Made by a program: the position numbers and the translations under genes. 5,084 nucleotides of DNA from NCBI GenBank assembly GCA_937863625.1, contig CALMGO010000394.1:1-5084 (forward strand). Reading direction: 5' to 3'. The notes beneath the pieces were generated by a model. It saw nothing but the letters and a program-made list of their open reading frames with translations. It did not search any database and was not told the DNA's origin. Within the stretch, counting starts at the first letter, position 1; every line of letters starts with the position of its first letter. Positions 1 through 5,084 of the stretch are shown here, piece by piece. The stretch comes from an uncultured bacterium. Its GTDB lineage: Bacteria; Planctomycetota; DG-23; SLPQ01.

Positions 1-436
1 TCGCCTGCAGATGCGCGTCGACCGCTGCGTGCAGGATTTCCGAAGGCCTCTCGGAAGGGATGTCCTGTACAAGCGTCCCACCCAGCGCCACGTTTATCAA
101 CTGACACCCCGCGCAGATCCCCAGCACAGGCACTTCCATCACCATCGCCAGTTCCAACAGCCTCAGGTCCGCCCTCAGCCTCTCCTGCGCCATCGGCCTG
201 ACTCTTTCATGCGGGTCCTTCCCGTACGCCTGCGGGTCGAGGTCGTCTCCGCCGGTCATTATCACGCCGTCCACCGTCGCCAGTATCGACAGCACGTCCT
301 CGTCCTCTTCAAGAGACGGTATCACCACCGGCACGCCGCCCGCCTTCTGCACGCTGCGCGTGTAATCGACGTAGAGTTTGTGATAGCCTCTCTCAGCGGT
401 CACGTAGTCGGCCGCCAGCGCTATGTGTGGTTTCAT
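1..436 (-). CDS. Gamma-glutamyl hydrolase, peptidase C26 / PuuD-like (class I glutamine amidotransferase fold), 3' end cut by window
   Basis: Translating the minus strand from the ATG at 436 gives 145 residues with no stop before the window edge, so the C-terminal part is missing. Seen: an N-terminal MKPHIALAADYV strand, an oxyanion-type glycine motif TGGDDLDPQAYG (residues 61-72), and a nucleophile elbow PVLGICAGCQLINVALGGT (103-121) with the expected catalytic Cys108. Family knowledge: these enzymes hydrolyse gamma-glutamyl amide bonds, for example gamma-glutamyl-GABA in putrescine breakdown, in the cytoplasm using a Cys-His-Glu triad. The His and Glu lie in the missing part, so activity cannot be confirmed. 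The gene starts one base after the deacylase stop (TAG-T-ATG) with only a weak GGGA-type ribosome binding site, which suggests translational coupling. The substrate is unknown; no other putrescine-pathway gene is visible. The family call is firm and the exact substrate is not. Confidence 0.9.
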   Translation of the reverse strand, partial: MKPHIALAADYVTAERGYHKLYVDYTRSVQKAGGVPVVIPSLEEDEDVLSILATVDGVIMTGGDDLDPQAYGKDPHERVRPMAQERLRADLRLLELAMVMEVPVLGICAGCQLINVALGGTLVQDIPSERPSEILHAAVDAHLQA

Positions 437-437
437 A

Positions 438-2030
438 CTATTTCCCGTGCCTGAGGACGCGCCCCGGTTTTTCCCCGGTGACTTTGCCGCCGGAGAATAC
501 CCTCTTGCCGTTTACAAATACCTCTCTTACGCCTGTGCTGTATCGCGCCGGTTCCTCGTAGGTGGCCTGGTCGGACACCGCCGCCGCGTCAAAGACCACC
601 ACGTCGGCATACTCGCCCTTACTAAGCCTCCCCCTCTCCTTAAGGCCGAAAATCTCCGCCGTCCTCAGCGTCATCCTGCGTATCGCCTCTTCAAGCGTGA
701 GTACTCTTTCCGCCCGCACGAGTTGCCGCAGCACCTTTGCCGTCGTCCCGTATGCCCGCGGATGCGGAAAGCCCACCGCCGTCGGTCCCTCGCTGCTTCT
801 GGCCGATGAGTCGCTCCCGACGACCACATCCTCCCAGGAAAATATCTCCCGCATGTGACTCTCGTCCATCGAGAAAAACATCGCCATCGTCCGCGTTTCA
901 TCAGCAACCAGAAGCGCCCTCACCGCATCGACCGGGTCGAGCCCCATCGCGCGCGCTATCTCGCTTACGCGCATCCCTTCAAACCTCTTGTGTTCCGGCG
1001 CGTACACGCTGCCTATCCCGACGCTTGACCAGTACGCATCGTCCGGATGCGCCGCGATGAGTTCCCCGCGTATCTTCTCCCATGTCCTGTCGTCGCGAAG
1101 TCTGGCCAGTTCCTCCTTTGCCCCTCCCACGAAGGTCCACGCCTCAAGCAGACTGTCAAGGCCCGTGTGCCCCGCGCAGTAGGGATACCTGTCGGCGGTC
1201 ACCCGGATGCCGTAATTCTGTCGTTTGGCCCACCACTCGCGCAGTTGGTCTATTTTGTGCCAGTTAGCCGCACCGTTGACCTTGAGATGCGACACGTGCA
1301 GAGACATCCCCGACTCGTGCGCGATAAAAAGCGCCTCATCGAGCGCCTCCATGAGCGTTTCACCTTCGCTTCTGATATGGCTCGCGTACATGAGACCGCG
1401 CCCGCCGATGGCCGACCCTACCGCCGCTATCTCCTCCTTTGCCGCATAGCAGCCCGGAGGATAGATAAGCCCCGTCGACATCCCTATCGCGCCGCTCTCC
1501 ACCGCTTCCACGAGGAGTCCCCGCATGCAGTCGATTTCGGACGCGTTTGCCGCCCGGTCAAAATCCCCGCCCATCGCCGTGCGCCGTATATTGCCGAATC
1601 CCGCCAGAAACGCCCGGTTCACCGACGAGCCCGCCTTCTCGAGACCCTTGAAATACTCCTCAAGAGTGTTCCACGCCGCCTTGAGCCCTTCGTAGTTCTC
1701 GAAAAACTGCCTCTCCTGCCCCTTACCGACCGGCGCCGCCGAAAAACCGCAGTTTCCGCATATCTCGGTCGTCACTCCGGCATACAGACGATTTTCCGCC
1801 AGGGGCGCCAGGAGAGCAGGTATGTCGCTGTGTGTGTGCGCGTCGATAAACCCCGGCGCGACCGCCATGCCCGTCGCGTCCACCCGCGCGGACGCCGCCG
1901 CGCCCGCCAGGTCTCCCACCGCGCTTATCCTGTCGCCGCTTATGGCAACGTCCGCGCGCTGCCCCGGTGTGCCTGTGCCGTCATAGACGATGCCTCCCTC
2001 GATGATGTAATCAAACGGCCCTCGCATCAT
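438..2030 (-). CDS. N-acyl-D-amino-acid deacylase (D-aminoacylase), amidohydrolase superfamily
   Basis: This complete 530-residue enzyme is predicted to remove the acyl group from N-acyl-D-amino acids in the cytoplasm. Seen: an N-terminal beta-sandwich piece (about 7-58), the metal motif FIDAHTHSD (His65, His67), EICGNCGFSAAP (Cys94), YASHIRSEGE (His218), LHVSHLKVNG (His248), VVGSDSSA (Asp407), then a C-terminal beta-sandwich return (GEYADVVVFD, about 472-481; VREVFVNGKRV, 501-511). Spacings His67-Cys94 (27), Cys94-His218 (124) and His218-His248 (30) equal those I recall for the Alcaligenes A6 D-aminoacylase ligands (His69, Cys96, His220, His250). The interval to the catalytic Asp is about 43 residues longer. 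The start is ATG at 2030 or the adjacent ATG at 2027, behind GGAAGGG. The stop falls one base before the gamma-glutamyl hydrolase start. Acyl-D-Glu or acyl-D-Asp specificity, or another amidohydrolase substrate, cannot be excluded. Confidence 0.93.
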   Translation of the reverse strand: MMRGPFDYIIEGGIVYDGTGTPGQRADVAISGDRISAVGDLAGAAASARVDATGMAVAPGFIDAHTHSDIPALLAPLAENRLYAGVTTEICGNCGFSAAPVGKGQERQFFENYEGLKAAWNTLEEYFKGLEKAGSSVNRAFLAGFGNIRRTAMGGDFDRAANASEIDCMRGLLVEAVESGAIGMSTGLIYPPGCYAAKEEIAAVGSAIGGRGLMYASHIRSEGETLMEALDEALFIAHESGMSLHVSHLKVNGAANWHKIDQLREWWAKRQNYGIRVTADRYPYCAGHTGLDSLLEAWTFVGGAKEELARLRDDRTWEKIRGELIAAHPDDAYWSSVGIGSVYAPEHKRFEGMRVSEIARAMGLDPVDAVRALLVADETRTMAMFFSMDESHMREIFSWEDVVVGSDSSARSSEGPTAVGFPHPRAYGTTAKVLRQLVRAERVLTLEEAIRRMTLRTAEIFGLKERGRLSKGEYADVVVFDAAAVSDQATYEEPARYSTGVREVFVNGKRVFSGGKVTGEKPGRVLRHGK

Positions 2031-2035
2031 GATTT

Positions 2036-2042
2036 CCCTTCC
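2036..2042 (-). promoter_or_regulatory. Ribosome binding site of the deacylase
   Basis: The purine run GGAAGGG reads on the minus strand from 2042 to 2036. It lies 5 bases before the first ATG (2030) and 8 bases before the second (2027). The longer spacing is the more usual, so translation may begin at the second Met; the proteins differ by one residue. Confidence 0.6.
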
Positions 2043-2060
2043 GGCGGCCCGCCGGCCGCC
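2043..2060 (-). other. GC-rich perfect hairpin between the unknown gene and the deacylase
   Basis: The minus-strand RNA reads GGCGGCC-GGCG-GGCCGCC: a perfect 7-base-pair, all G-C stem with a 4-base loop. It begins immediately after the TGA of the upstream gene and ends right against the deacylase ribosome binding site. No T-run follows, so it does not look like an intrinsic terminator. It could protect or mark an mRNA processing end, or tune deacylase translation; that is inference. In GC-rich DNA a chance palindrome is possible, but it fills 18 of the 30 intergenic bases. Confidence 0.55.
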
Positions 2061-2810
2061 TCACTTCGCCCCGAACGGCGGCTCCTTCTGAATTCCCGTT
2101 ACGAGCGCATGAACCTTCTCAAGCTCCGTCTTCTCTCCGAATACCGCAAGCGTCACTGAGCCTTCCGCGCCGCCTATCCCCCCCGCCGCTATCGGCAAGG
2201 CCTCGACGTCGTAGAGCGTTTCGAGCGCTTCTATCTCGGTGAATATCTCCCCCTGGCTTATCCACAGCCCGTAAGCCGCTCCCAGCGCGTCGCCTTCCTC
2301 GCCCATGCGCCTGGCCGCATACAGCAGGTCCCCCGGCACGCTCTTCTCGAGTCCCACCGGATGCACAAGCCTCACCCGCCTCGTCACGAGCCCCCCGAGC
2401 GCCGCGCCCATCGTCCCCCCTGTCGGGTGCGCAATCAGTATCCCGACGTGACCCGCGTCGTAGTTGACCGCGTTGGCCCCTTTCAAGAATACGTCGCCGG
2501 CCTTCATCTCGCCGGCCGTTTCGACCGCGGTCTTTCCGGTCACGCGCTCGCCGTTTTTGAAAATCACTTCCTCTGCGTCAGCCTTGGCCCACGACGTGTC
2601 AACTCCCGCAGGCGCGGTGCGGCCGGTCACGTAATGTGTCTTGTCGAGTTTCTCGCCGAGAAGTTCTTCGGCGATGTAGGCGTTTGTCGTCCCTTTCGCG
2701 ACAGCAACCGTGCCGCTGCGCATAGCCTGTTTTATCGGCTCCCAGGACGCTATTCCTTTGGCAATCAGCCTTTTTGACTGGCTCGATGTCAAAACTATCT
2801 GAATATGCAT
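2061..2810 (-). CDS. Conserved-looking hypothetical protein of unknown function
   Basis: A complete 249-residue soluble protein that I cannot assign to a named family. Seen: the start HIQIVLTSSQSKRLIAKGIA (residues 2-21), then a glycine/threonine strand-loop VAVAKGTTNAYIAEELLG (35-52), a middle segment DVFLKGANAVN (106-116), HVGILIAHPTGGTMGAALGG (121-140), RLVHPVGLEKSVPGD (147-161), and a glycine patch AAGGIGGAEGSVTL (208-221). Alternating hydrophobic strands with Gly/Thr turns suggest an alpha/beta nucleotide- or CoA-binding fold, loosely like NagB/RpiA/CoA-transferase proteins; this is a fold impression only. No signal peptide or membrane segment is evident. The start is well fixed by AAGGAG six bases before the ATG. 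It follows the methyltransferase by 66 bases and precedes the deacylase by 30, so it may act with either. Its even composition and clear pattern indicate a real gene. Confidence 0.85.
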   Translation of the reverse strand: MHIQIVLTSSQSKRLIAKGIASWEPIKQAMRSGTVAVAKGTTNAYIAEELLGEKLDKTHYVTGRTAPAGVDTSWAKADAEEVIFKNGERVTGKTAVETAGEMKAGDVFLKGANAVNYDAGHVGILIAHPTGGTMGAALGGLVTRRVRLVHPVGLEKSVPGDLLYAARRMGEEGDALGAAYGLWISQGEIFTEIEALETLYDVEALPIAAGGIGGAEGSVTLAVFGEKTELEKVHALVTGIQKEPPFGAK

Positions 2811-2816
2811 CGCTTT

Positions 2817-2822
2817 CTCCTT
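2817..2822 (-). promoter_or_regulatory. Strong ribosome binding site of the unknown gene
   Basis: AAGGAG is read on the minus strand from 2822 to 2817, six bases ahead of the ATG at 2810. It is the best Shine-Dalgarno match in the window and fixes the start of the 249-residue protein. It also suggests that this gene initiates independently rather than by coupling to the methyltransferase upstream. Confidence 0.8.
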
Positions 2823-2861
2823 GTCCTTGACTGCGGCTGTCGCTGCACACTATTCTACTGT

Positions 2862-2874
2862 CGGCGTCCCGCCG
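2862..2874 (-). other. Short inverted repeat after the methyltransferase stop
   Basis: The RNA reads CGGCG-GGA-CGCCG, a 5-base-pair stem with a 3-base loop, two bases after the TAG stop at 2877-2879. There is no T-run behind it, so termination is unlikely. The stem is short enough to be chance in GC-rich sequence. Confidence 0.25.
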
Positions 2875-2876
2875 CG

Positions 2877-3887
2877 CTATGCGCCACTGCGCTCCTGCCG
2901 CTTCACCTGTGCCACGAGCGCCTGCATGTTCGCATACGGCGCGTCGAGCGGCACCGCGCACTCCGGCCCTATGATATCAATCCCCGCCGCCAGCTTCTCC
3001 GCCGCCTCAGCCGCAATCTCCTCCTCACCGCCCTCGCGTATTATACGGAAATTGCTCGTGCCTCCCATGAGGCTCAGTTTCCCGCCCGCAAGCGCGCGCG
3101 CCTCTGCCGCGTTCACCTTCGAATCAAAATGAAAACACGCCACCCCCGTGTCCCTTATGTAACCTATCCTGTCCGCCGTGTCGCCGCATATGTGCAGTAT
3201 CAGCGGGCAGGCTATCCTCTCCGTCAGTTCCGCATGGATGTCCTTGAGAAAGTCCCGGTACATGTCAGGCGAGCACAAGTCCCTCGTCGCGTGGTCCGCC
3301 AGGCACAGCGCATCCGCTCCCGCCTCTATCTGCGCCCGCGCGTATGCGACGGTTGCCTCCTTGAGTGTGTCCATCGCGCGCTTCACGTCGTCCGGCGCTA
3401 AAATCGTACTTATGAGAAATTCCTGCACTCCGAACACATGATACCCCAGCGTCCATGGGCCGAATACCTTCCCCACGATTGCCGCCTCGCCGCCGTGCCG
3501 CTTCTTAAGTATGCCAATGGCCGCGAGCGGCACTCGCGCCTCTTTCCTCTTGACGAGGTCCGCCGGTATGCGAATCTCTTCGCCCATCCTGTAGAGCGGC
3601 TTCCGGATGGTCGGCATGAGGTCCCTTTTGCCCCAGTCGACGTCGCACCCCATCGCCGCCGACTCGTGACATACCGAACAAAGCGGCATGATGTTGTCAA
3701 ACCCCAACACCGTGAGCCCCGCCTCCGCCAGCCTCGCCATCACATCCGCGTCAAGATGCGCCTCCGGAAAATACGCGCCTGTCTTTTCCATGAGGTCCAC
3801 CGTGGCGACCGACGTCGCGCTTCCCGTAGCGCGCCGCGGAGTCTCTCCCCGCCTGAGCGCCGATATGAATACGTCCCTTGCTTTCAT
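2877..3887 (-). CDS. MtaA/MtbA-type methylcobamide methyltransferase (uroporphyrinogen decarboxylase-like fold)
   Basis: Predicted cytoplasmic enzyme of 336 residues, a normal length for MtaA/MtbA proteins. Family knowledge: members move a methyl group between a corrinoid protein and a zinc-activated thiol or related acceptor, and need not act on porphyrins. Seen: TGAYFPEAHLD (36-46), LGFDNIMPLCSVCHESAAMGC (61-81), IVGKVFGPWTLGYHVFG (137-153), ADALCLADHATRDL (191-204), the zinc signature LILHICGDT (His232, Cys234) and IDIIGPECAVPLDAP (Cys310). The complete His-x-Cys...Cys set separates it from true HemE. The ATG at 3887 is preferred: its A is the last base of the upstream TGA (TGATG) and AAGGGG lies 10 bases before it. 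An upstream in-frame ATG at 3941 would add 18 Arg-rich residues inside the previous gene. No corrinoid protein or substrate methyltransferase lies in this window, so the methyl donor and acceptor are unknown. Confidence 0.88.
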   Translation of the reverse strand: MKARDVFISALRRGETPRRATGSATSVATVDLMEKTGAYFPEAHLDADVMARLAEAGLTVLGFDNIMPLCSVCHESAAMGCDVDWGKRDLMPTIRKPLYRMGEEIRIPADLVKRKEARVPLAAIGILKKRHGGEAAIVGKVFGPWTLGYHVFGVQEFLISTILAPDDVKRAMDTLKEATVAYARAQIEAGADALCLADHATRDLCSPDMYRDFLKDIHAELTERIACPLILHICGDTADRIGYIRDTGVACFHFDSKVNAAEARALAGGKLSLMGGTSNFRIIREGGEEEIAAEAAEKLAAGIDIIGPECAVPLDAPYANMQALVAQVKRQERSGA

Positions 3888-4726
3888 CAGCGAGTATCCC
3901 CTTCTCCGGATCGTTTGAATACGAGCGCCGCATGCCGCCACAATTCCTCAAACTCCCCGCGCGAATACATCCTCTTGCCCTGCAATGGGTCGCCCACCGT
4001 CACGCCGTCTTCGCCGACATCGAGAACGCACACGTAGTGGTCCACGAGAAACGCGTGTTTAATCGGCACGACCGCCGCCCGCCCGGCGAGTTCGCCCGCG
4101 TCCCGGTACGCCGTGAGTTCGCATGTTACCCCGTCGCCGCCGTAGAGTTCCTCGCATGCCGCGCCGAGAATATCAAGCTCCGTCCCCCATATCGGCGTCG
4201 TCTGCGCCGCCACCGCCACCTGCCCCTCGCCTGCCGCGACGCCAAGCGCCCGGAGCGCCGTCACGGCCGCAGCCGGCCCGCACGTGTAGCCTGTGTTCTG
4301 CAGGCATACCCCCTCGGCATCCACCTGCGTGTCGAGCCCGAGAAGATATGTCCTCACCGCGACAGGCAGTGCAAACGGCGCCACCGACAGGTTCAACACC
4401 GCAACCGCCATGAGCGCCGTCACGAGCACCTTCGACCGTTTCGAGGTGAGCCTCGGCACGAGCGTCATAAACATCATCGCCACCGCAGCGCCCAGGATGA
4501 AAAATTCCCTTCTCCCGCGCATCAGCCACGAAAATGCCGGCTCGTATGAAAGCCAGCTGAATCTCCTCGCGACCGTCACCATCATAATCACCGCAAAAGG
4601 CGCGACAAACCCCGCCACCCAGTGCCGTCCCTTCACCCTTGAAAACTCGCGCCCCACGTACCCGCCCGCTGCCGCCAATACGGCCGCCAGAAGCGCATCG
4701 AGCACCGGCATCACCGCATCATTCAT
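3887..4726 (-). CDS. Membrane-anchored C39-like (papain-fold) cysteine peptidase domain protein
   Basis: A complete 279-residue protein. The N-terminal half has about four hydrophobic segments (roughly residues 7-24, 36-52, 74-92, 100-119). The C-terminal half carries a C39-type pattern: CLQNTGYTCGPAAAVTALRALGV (141-163, given here for its key Gln143 and Cys149), IWGTELDIL (179-187), VDHYVCVLDV (His230) and VTVGDPLQGKRMYS (Asp246). This gives the Gln-Cys-His-Asp set expected of an active cysteine peptidase. Basic loops at 25-35 and 93-100 suggest these sides are cytoplasmic, which places the peptidase domain outside the membrane; the Arg-rich loop at 54-73 weakens that model. C39 domains often sit in bacteriocin ABC exporters, but no ATPase is present. 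The start overlaps the stop of the upstream gene by ATGA and has a GAGGGAGG ribosome binding site. Substrate unknown; a non-peptidase role is possible. Confidence 0.82.
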   Translation of the reverse strand: MNDAVMPVLDALLAAVLAAAGGYVGREFSRVKGRHWVAGFVAPFAVIMMVTVARRFSWLSYEPAFSWLMRGRREFFILGAAVAMMFMTLVPRLTSKRSKVLVTALMAVAVLNLSVAPFALPVAVRTYLLGLDTQVDAEGVCLQNTGYTCGPAAAVTALRALGVAAGEGQVAVAAQTTPIWGTELDILGAACEELYGGDGVTCELTAYRDAGELAGRAAVVPIKHAFLVDHYVCVLDVGEDGVTVGDPLQGKRMYSRGEFEELWRHAALVFKRSGEGDTR

Positions 4727-5084
4727 GCGCCCTCCCTCTTGGCCGCCTTAAGCGCCGCCATCGACGCGTCATGCGCCCTCGACAAAATCACTATCGCCGC
4801 CGTCGCCCCCAACAGCGCCATCAGCATGTCCCCCTGCGCGTCCCACACGTCGCCCTGCATTCCCAGCCACTCCGGCCCGTTGCCCGGGTAAAAGATCACC
4901 ACCATCCACCATTCTAATATCTCGTAAAACGCGCTGAACGCCAGGCATACCGATATCGAGAGAAACCCCGCCCATTTGCCCGGCCTGAGCGTTGACGTCC
5001 GCAAAAGCAGTTCGCGCGTGATTATCGCCGGCACACACCCCTGCGCGAAATGCCCCACCCGGTCAAAATGATTTCGCGAAAGGG
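4723..5084 (-). CDS. YjdF/DUF2238 family inner-membrane protein, 5' end cut by window
   Basis: The C-terminal 119 residues are visible and the reading frame stays open to the right edge, so the N-terminal part is missing. Seen: LSRNHFDRVGHFAQG at the edge, VPAIITRELLLR, a membrane segment followed by AFSAFYEILEWW, the loop GDVWDAQGDMLMALLGA, and a second membrane segment ending before a basic Ala/Lys-rich tail. The HFDRxGHFAQG, FYExxEWW and GDVWDxQxDM motifs are typical of DUF2238, whose E. coli member is YjdF, a membrane protein of about 210 residues with no established function that I know of. The GTG at 5058 encodes an internal Val of the first motif and is not the start. The stop overlaps the next gene's start by four bases. 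The acidic and aromatic residues within the membrane core suggest ion or lipid handling, but this is guesswork. Confidence 0.92.
   Translation of the reverse strand, partial: LSRNHFDRVGHFAQGCVPAIITRELLLRTSTLRPGKWAGFLSISVCLAFSAFYEILEWWMVVIFYPGNGPEWLGMQGDVWDAQGDMLMALLGATAAIVILSRAHDASMAALKAAKREGA

Noticed and set aside
103..136. The second Cys in the GICAGCQ nucleophile elbow of the gamma-glutamyl hydrolase as an unusual feature.
   Set aside because: A Cys or other residue at this x position of GxCxGxQ is, to my knowledge, found in many C26 relatives, so it is not noteworthy.
1047..2159. A 370-codon open frame on the plus strand opposite the deacylase.
   Set aside because: It lies wholly antisense to a gene with clear catalytic motifs, and its translation is Arg/His-rich and low in recognisable structure. 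Such long antisense frames are expected in GC-rich coding DNA.
2847..2861. Imperfect palindrome ACACTATTCTACTGT with a TAGAAT (minus strand) resembling a -10 box, in the 66-base gap.
   Set aside because: No -35 hexamer lies at the proper distance and the palindrome has a central mismatch; not enough to call a promoter or operator.
2811..2876. Possible terminator behind the methyltransferase gene.
   Set aside because: The only stem is 5 base pairs and no T-run follows it on the transcribed strand.
3888..3941. An N-terminal extension of 18 residues for the methyltransferase from the ATG at 3941.
   Set aside because: It would lie inside the C39-like coding region, adds an Arg-rich stretch unlike the family, and the TGATG junction with AAGGGG supports the start at 3887.
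2805..4549. Several plus-strand frames of 130-220 codons (for example 2805-3401, 3438-4037, 3878-4549).
   Set aside because: All lie antisense to well-supported minus-strand genes, are Arg/Pro/His-rich, and carry no recognised motif or ribosome binding site.
5056..5058. GTG at 5058 as start of the YjdF-family protein.
   Set aside because: The frame stays open upstream and reads LSRNHFDR, which joins VGHFAQG to complete a conserved family motif, so the GTG is an internal Val.

Overview
This is a compact bacterial window of about 5.1 kb and roughly 60% G+C. All six genes lie on the minus strand, so transcription runs from the right edge to the left edge. Both edge genes are cut by the window, leaving four complete genes. 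No rRNA, tRNA, CRISPR array, insertion sequence, convincing promoter or intrinsic terminator was seen. The longest gene-free stretch is 66 bases. The host cannot be named. A GC-rich genome that still uses ATA and AGG codons freely, Shine-Dalgarno starts, and a methylcobamide methyltransferase of the MtaA/UroD-like type suggest an anaerobic bacterium, but this is inference.

In transcription order: (1) the C-terminal part of a YjdF/DUF2238 inner-membrane protein (4723-5084); (2) an intact protein with about four N-terminal membrane segments and a papain-like, C39-type cysteine peptidase domain (3887-4726), starting inside the stop of gene 1 (ATGA); (3) an MtaA/MtbA-type, uroporphyrinogen-decarboxylase-fold methyltransferase with its zinc-binding His-x-Cys...Cys set (2877-3887), starting on the last base of gene 2's stop (TGATG); (4) a 249-residue protein of unknown function behind a strong ribosome binding site (2061-2810); (5) a 530-residue N-acyl-D-amino-acid deacylase of the amidohydrolase superfamily with all expected metal ligands (438-2030); (6) the N-terminal 145 residues of a class I glutamine-amidotransferase-like gamma-glutamyl hydrolase, peptidase C26/PuuD type (1-436), starting one base after the stop of gene 5.

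The overlaps and short gaps (-4, -1, 66, 30 and 1 bases) indicate one operon or read-through transcription unit. The left half (deacylase plus C26 hydrolase) looks catabolic, aimed at acylated D-amino acids and gamma-glutamyl amides. The right half holds two envelope proteins. The methyltransferase and unknown protein sit between, with no corrinoid protein or substrate methyltransferase in view. The points most worth a second look are the unknown gene beside the methyltransferase, the membrane-tethered C39-like enzyme without a transporter, the pairing of D-aminoacylase with a gamma-glutamyl hydrolase, an enlarged insertion in the deacylase, and a perfect GC hairpin just ahead of the deacylase ribosome binding site. 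No clearly new defence or mobile system was found.
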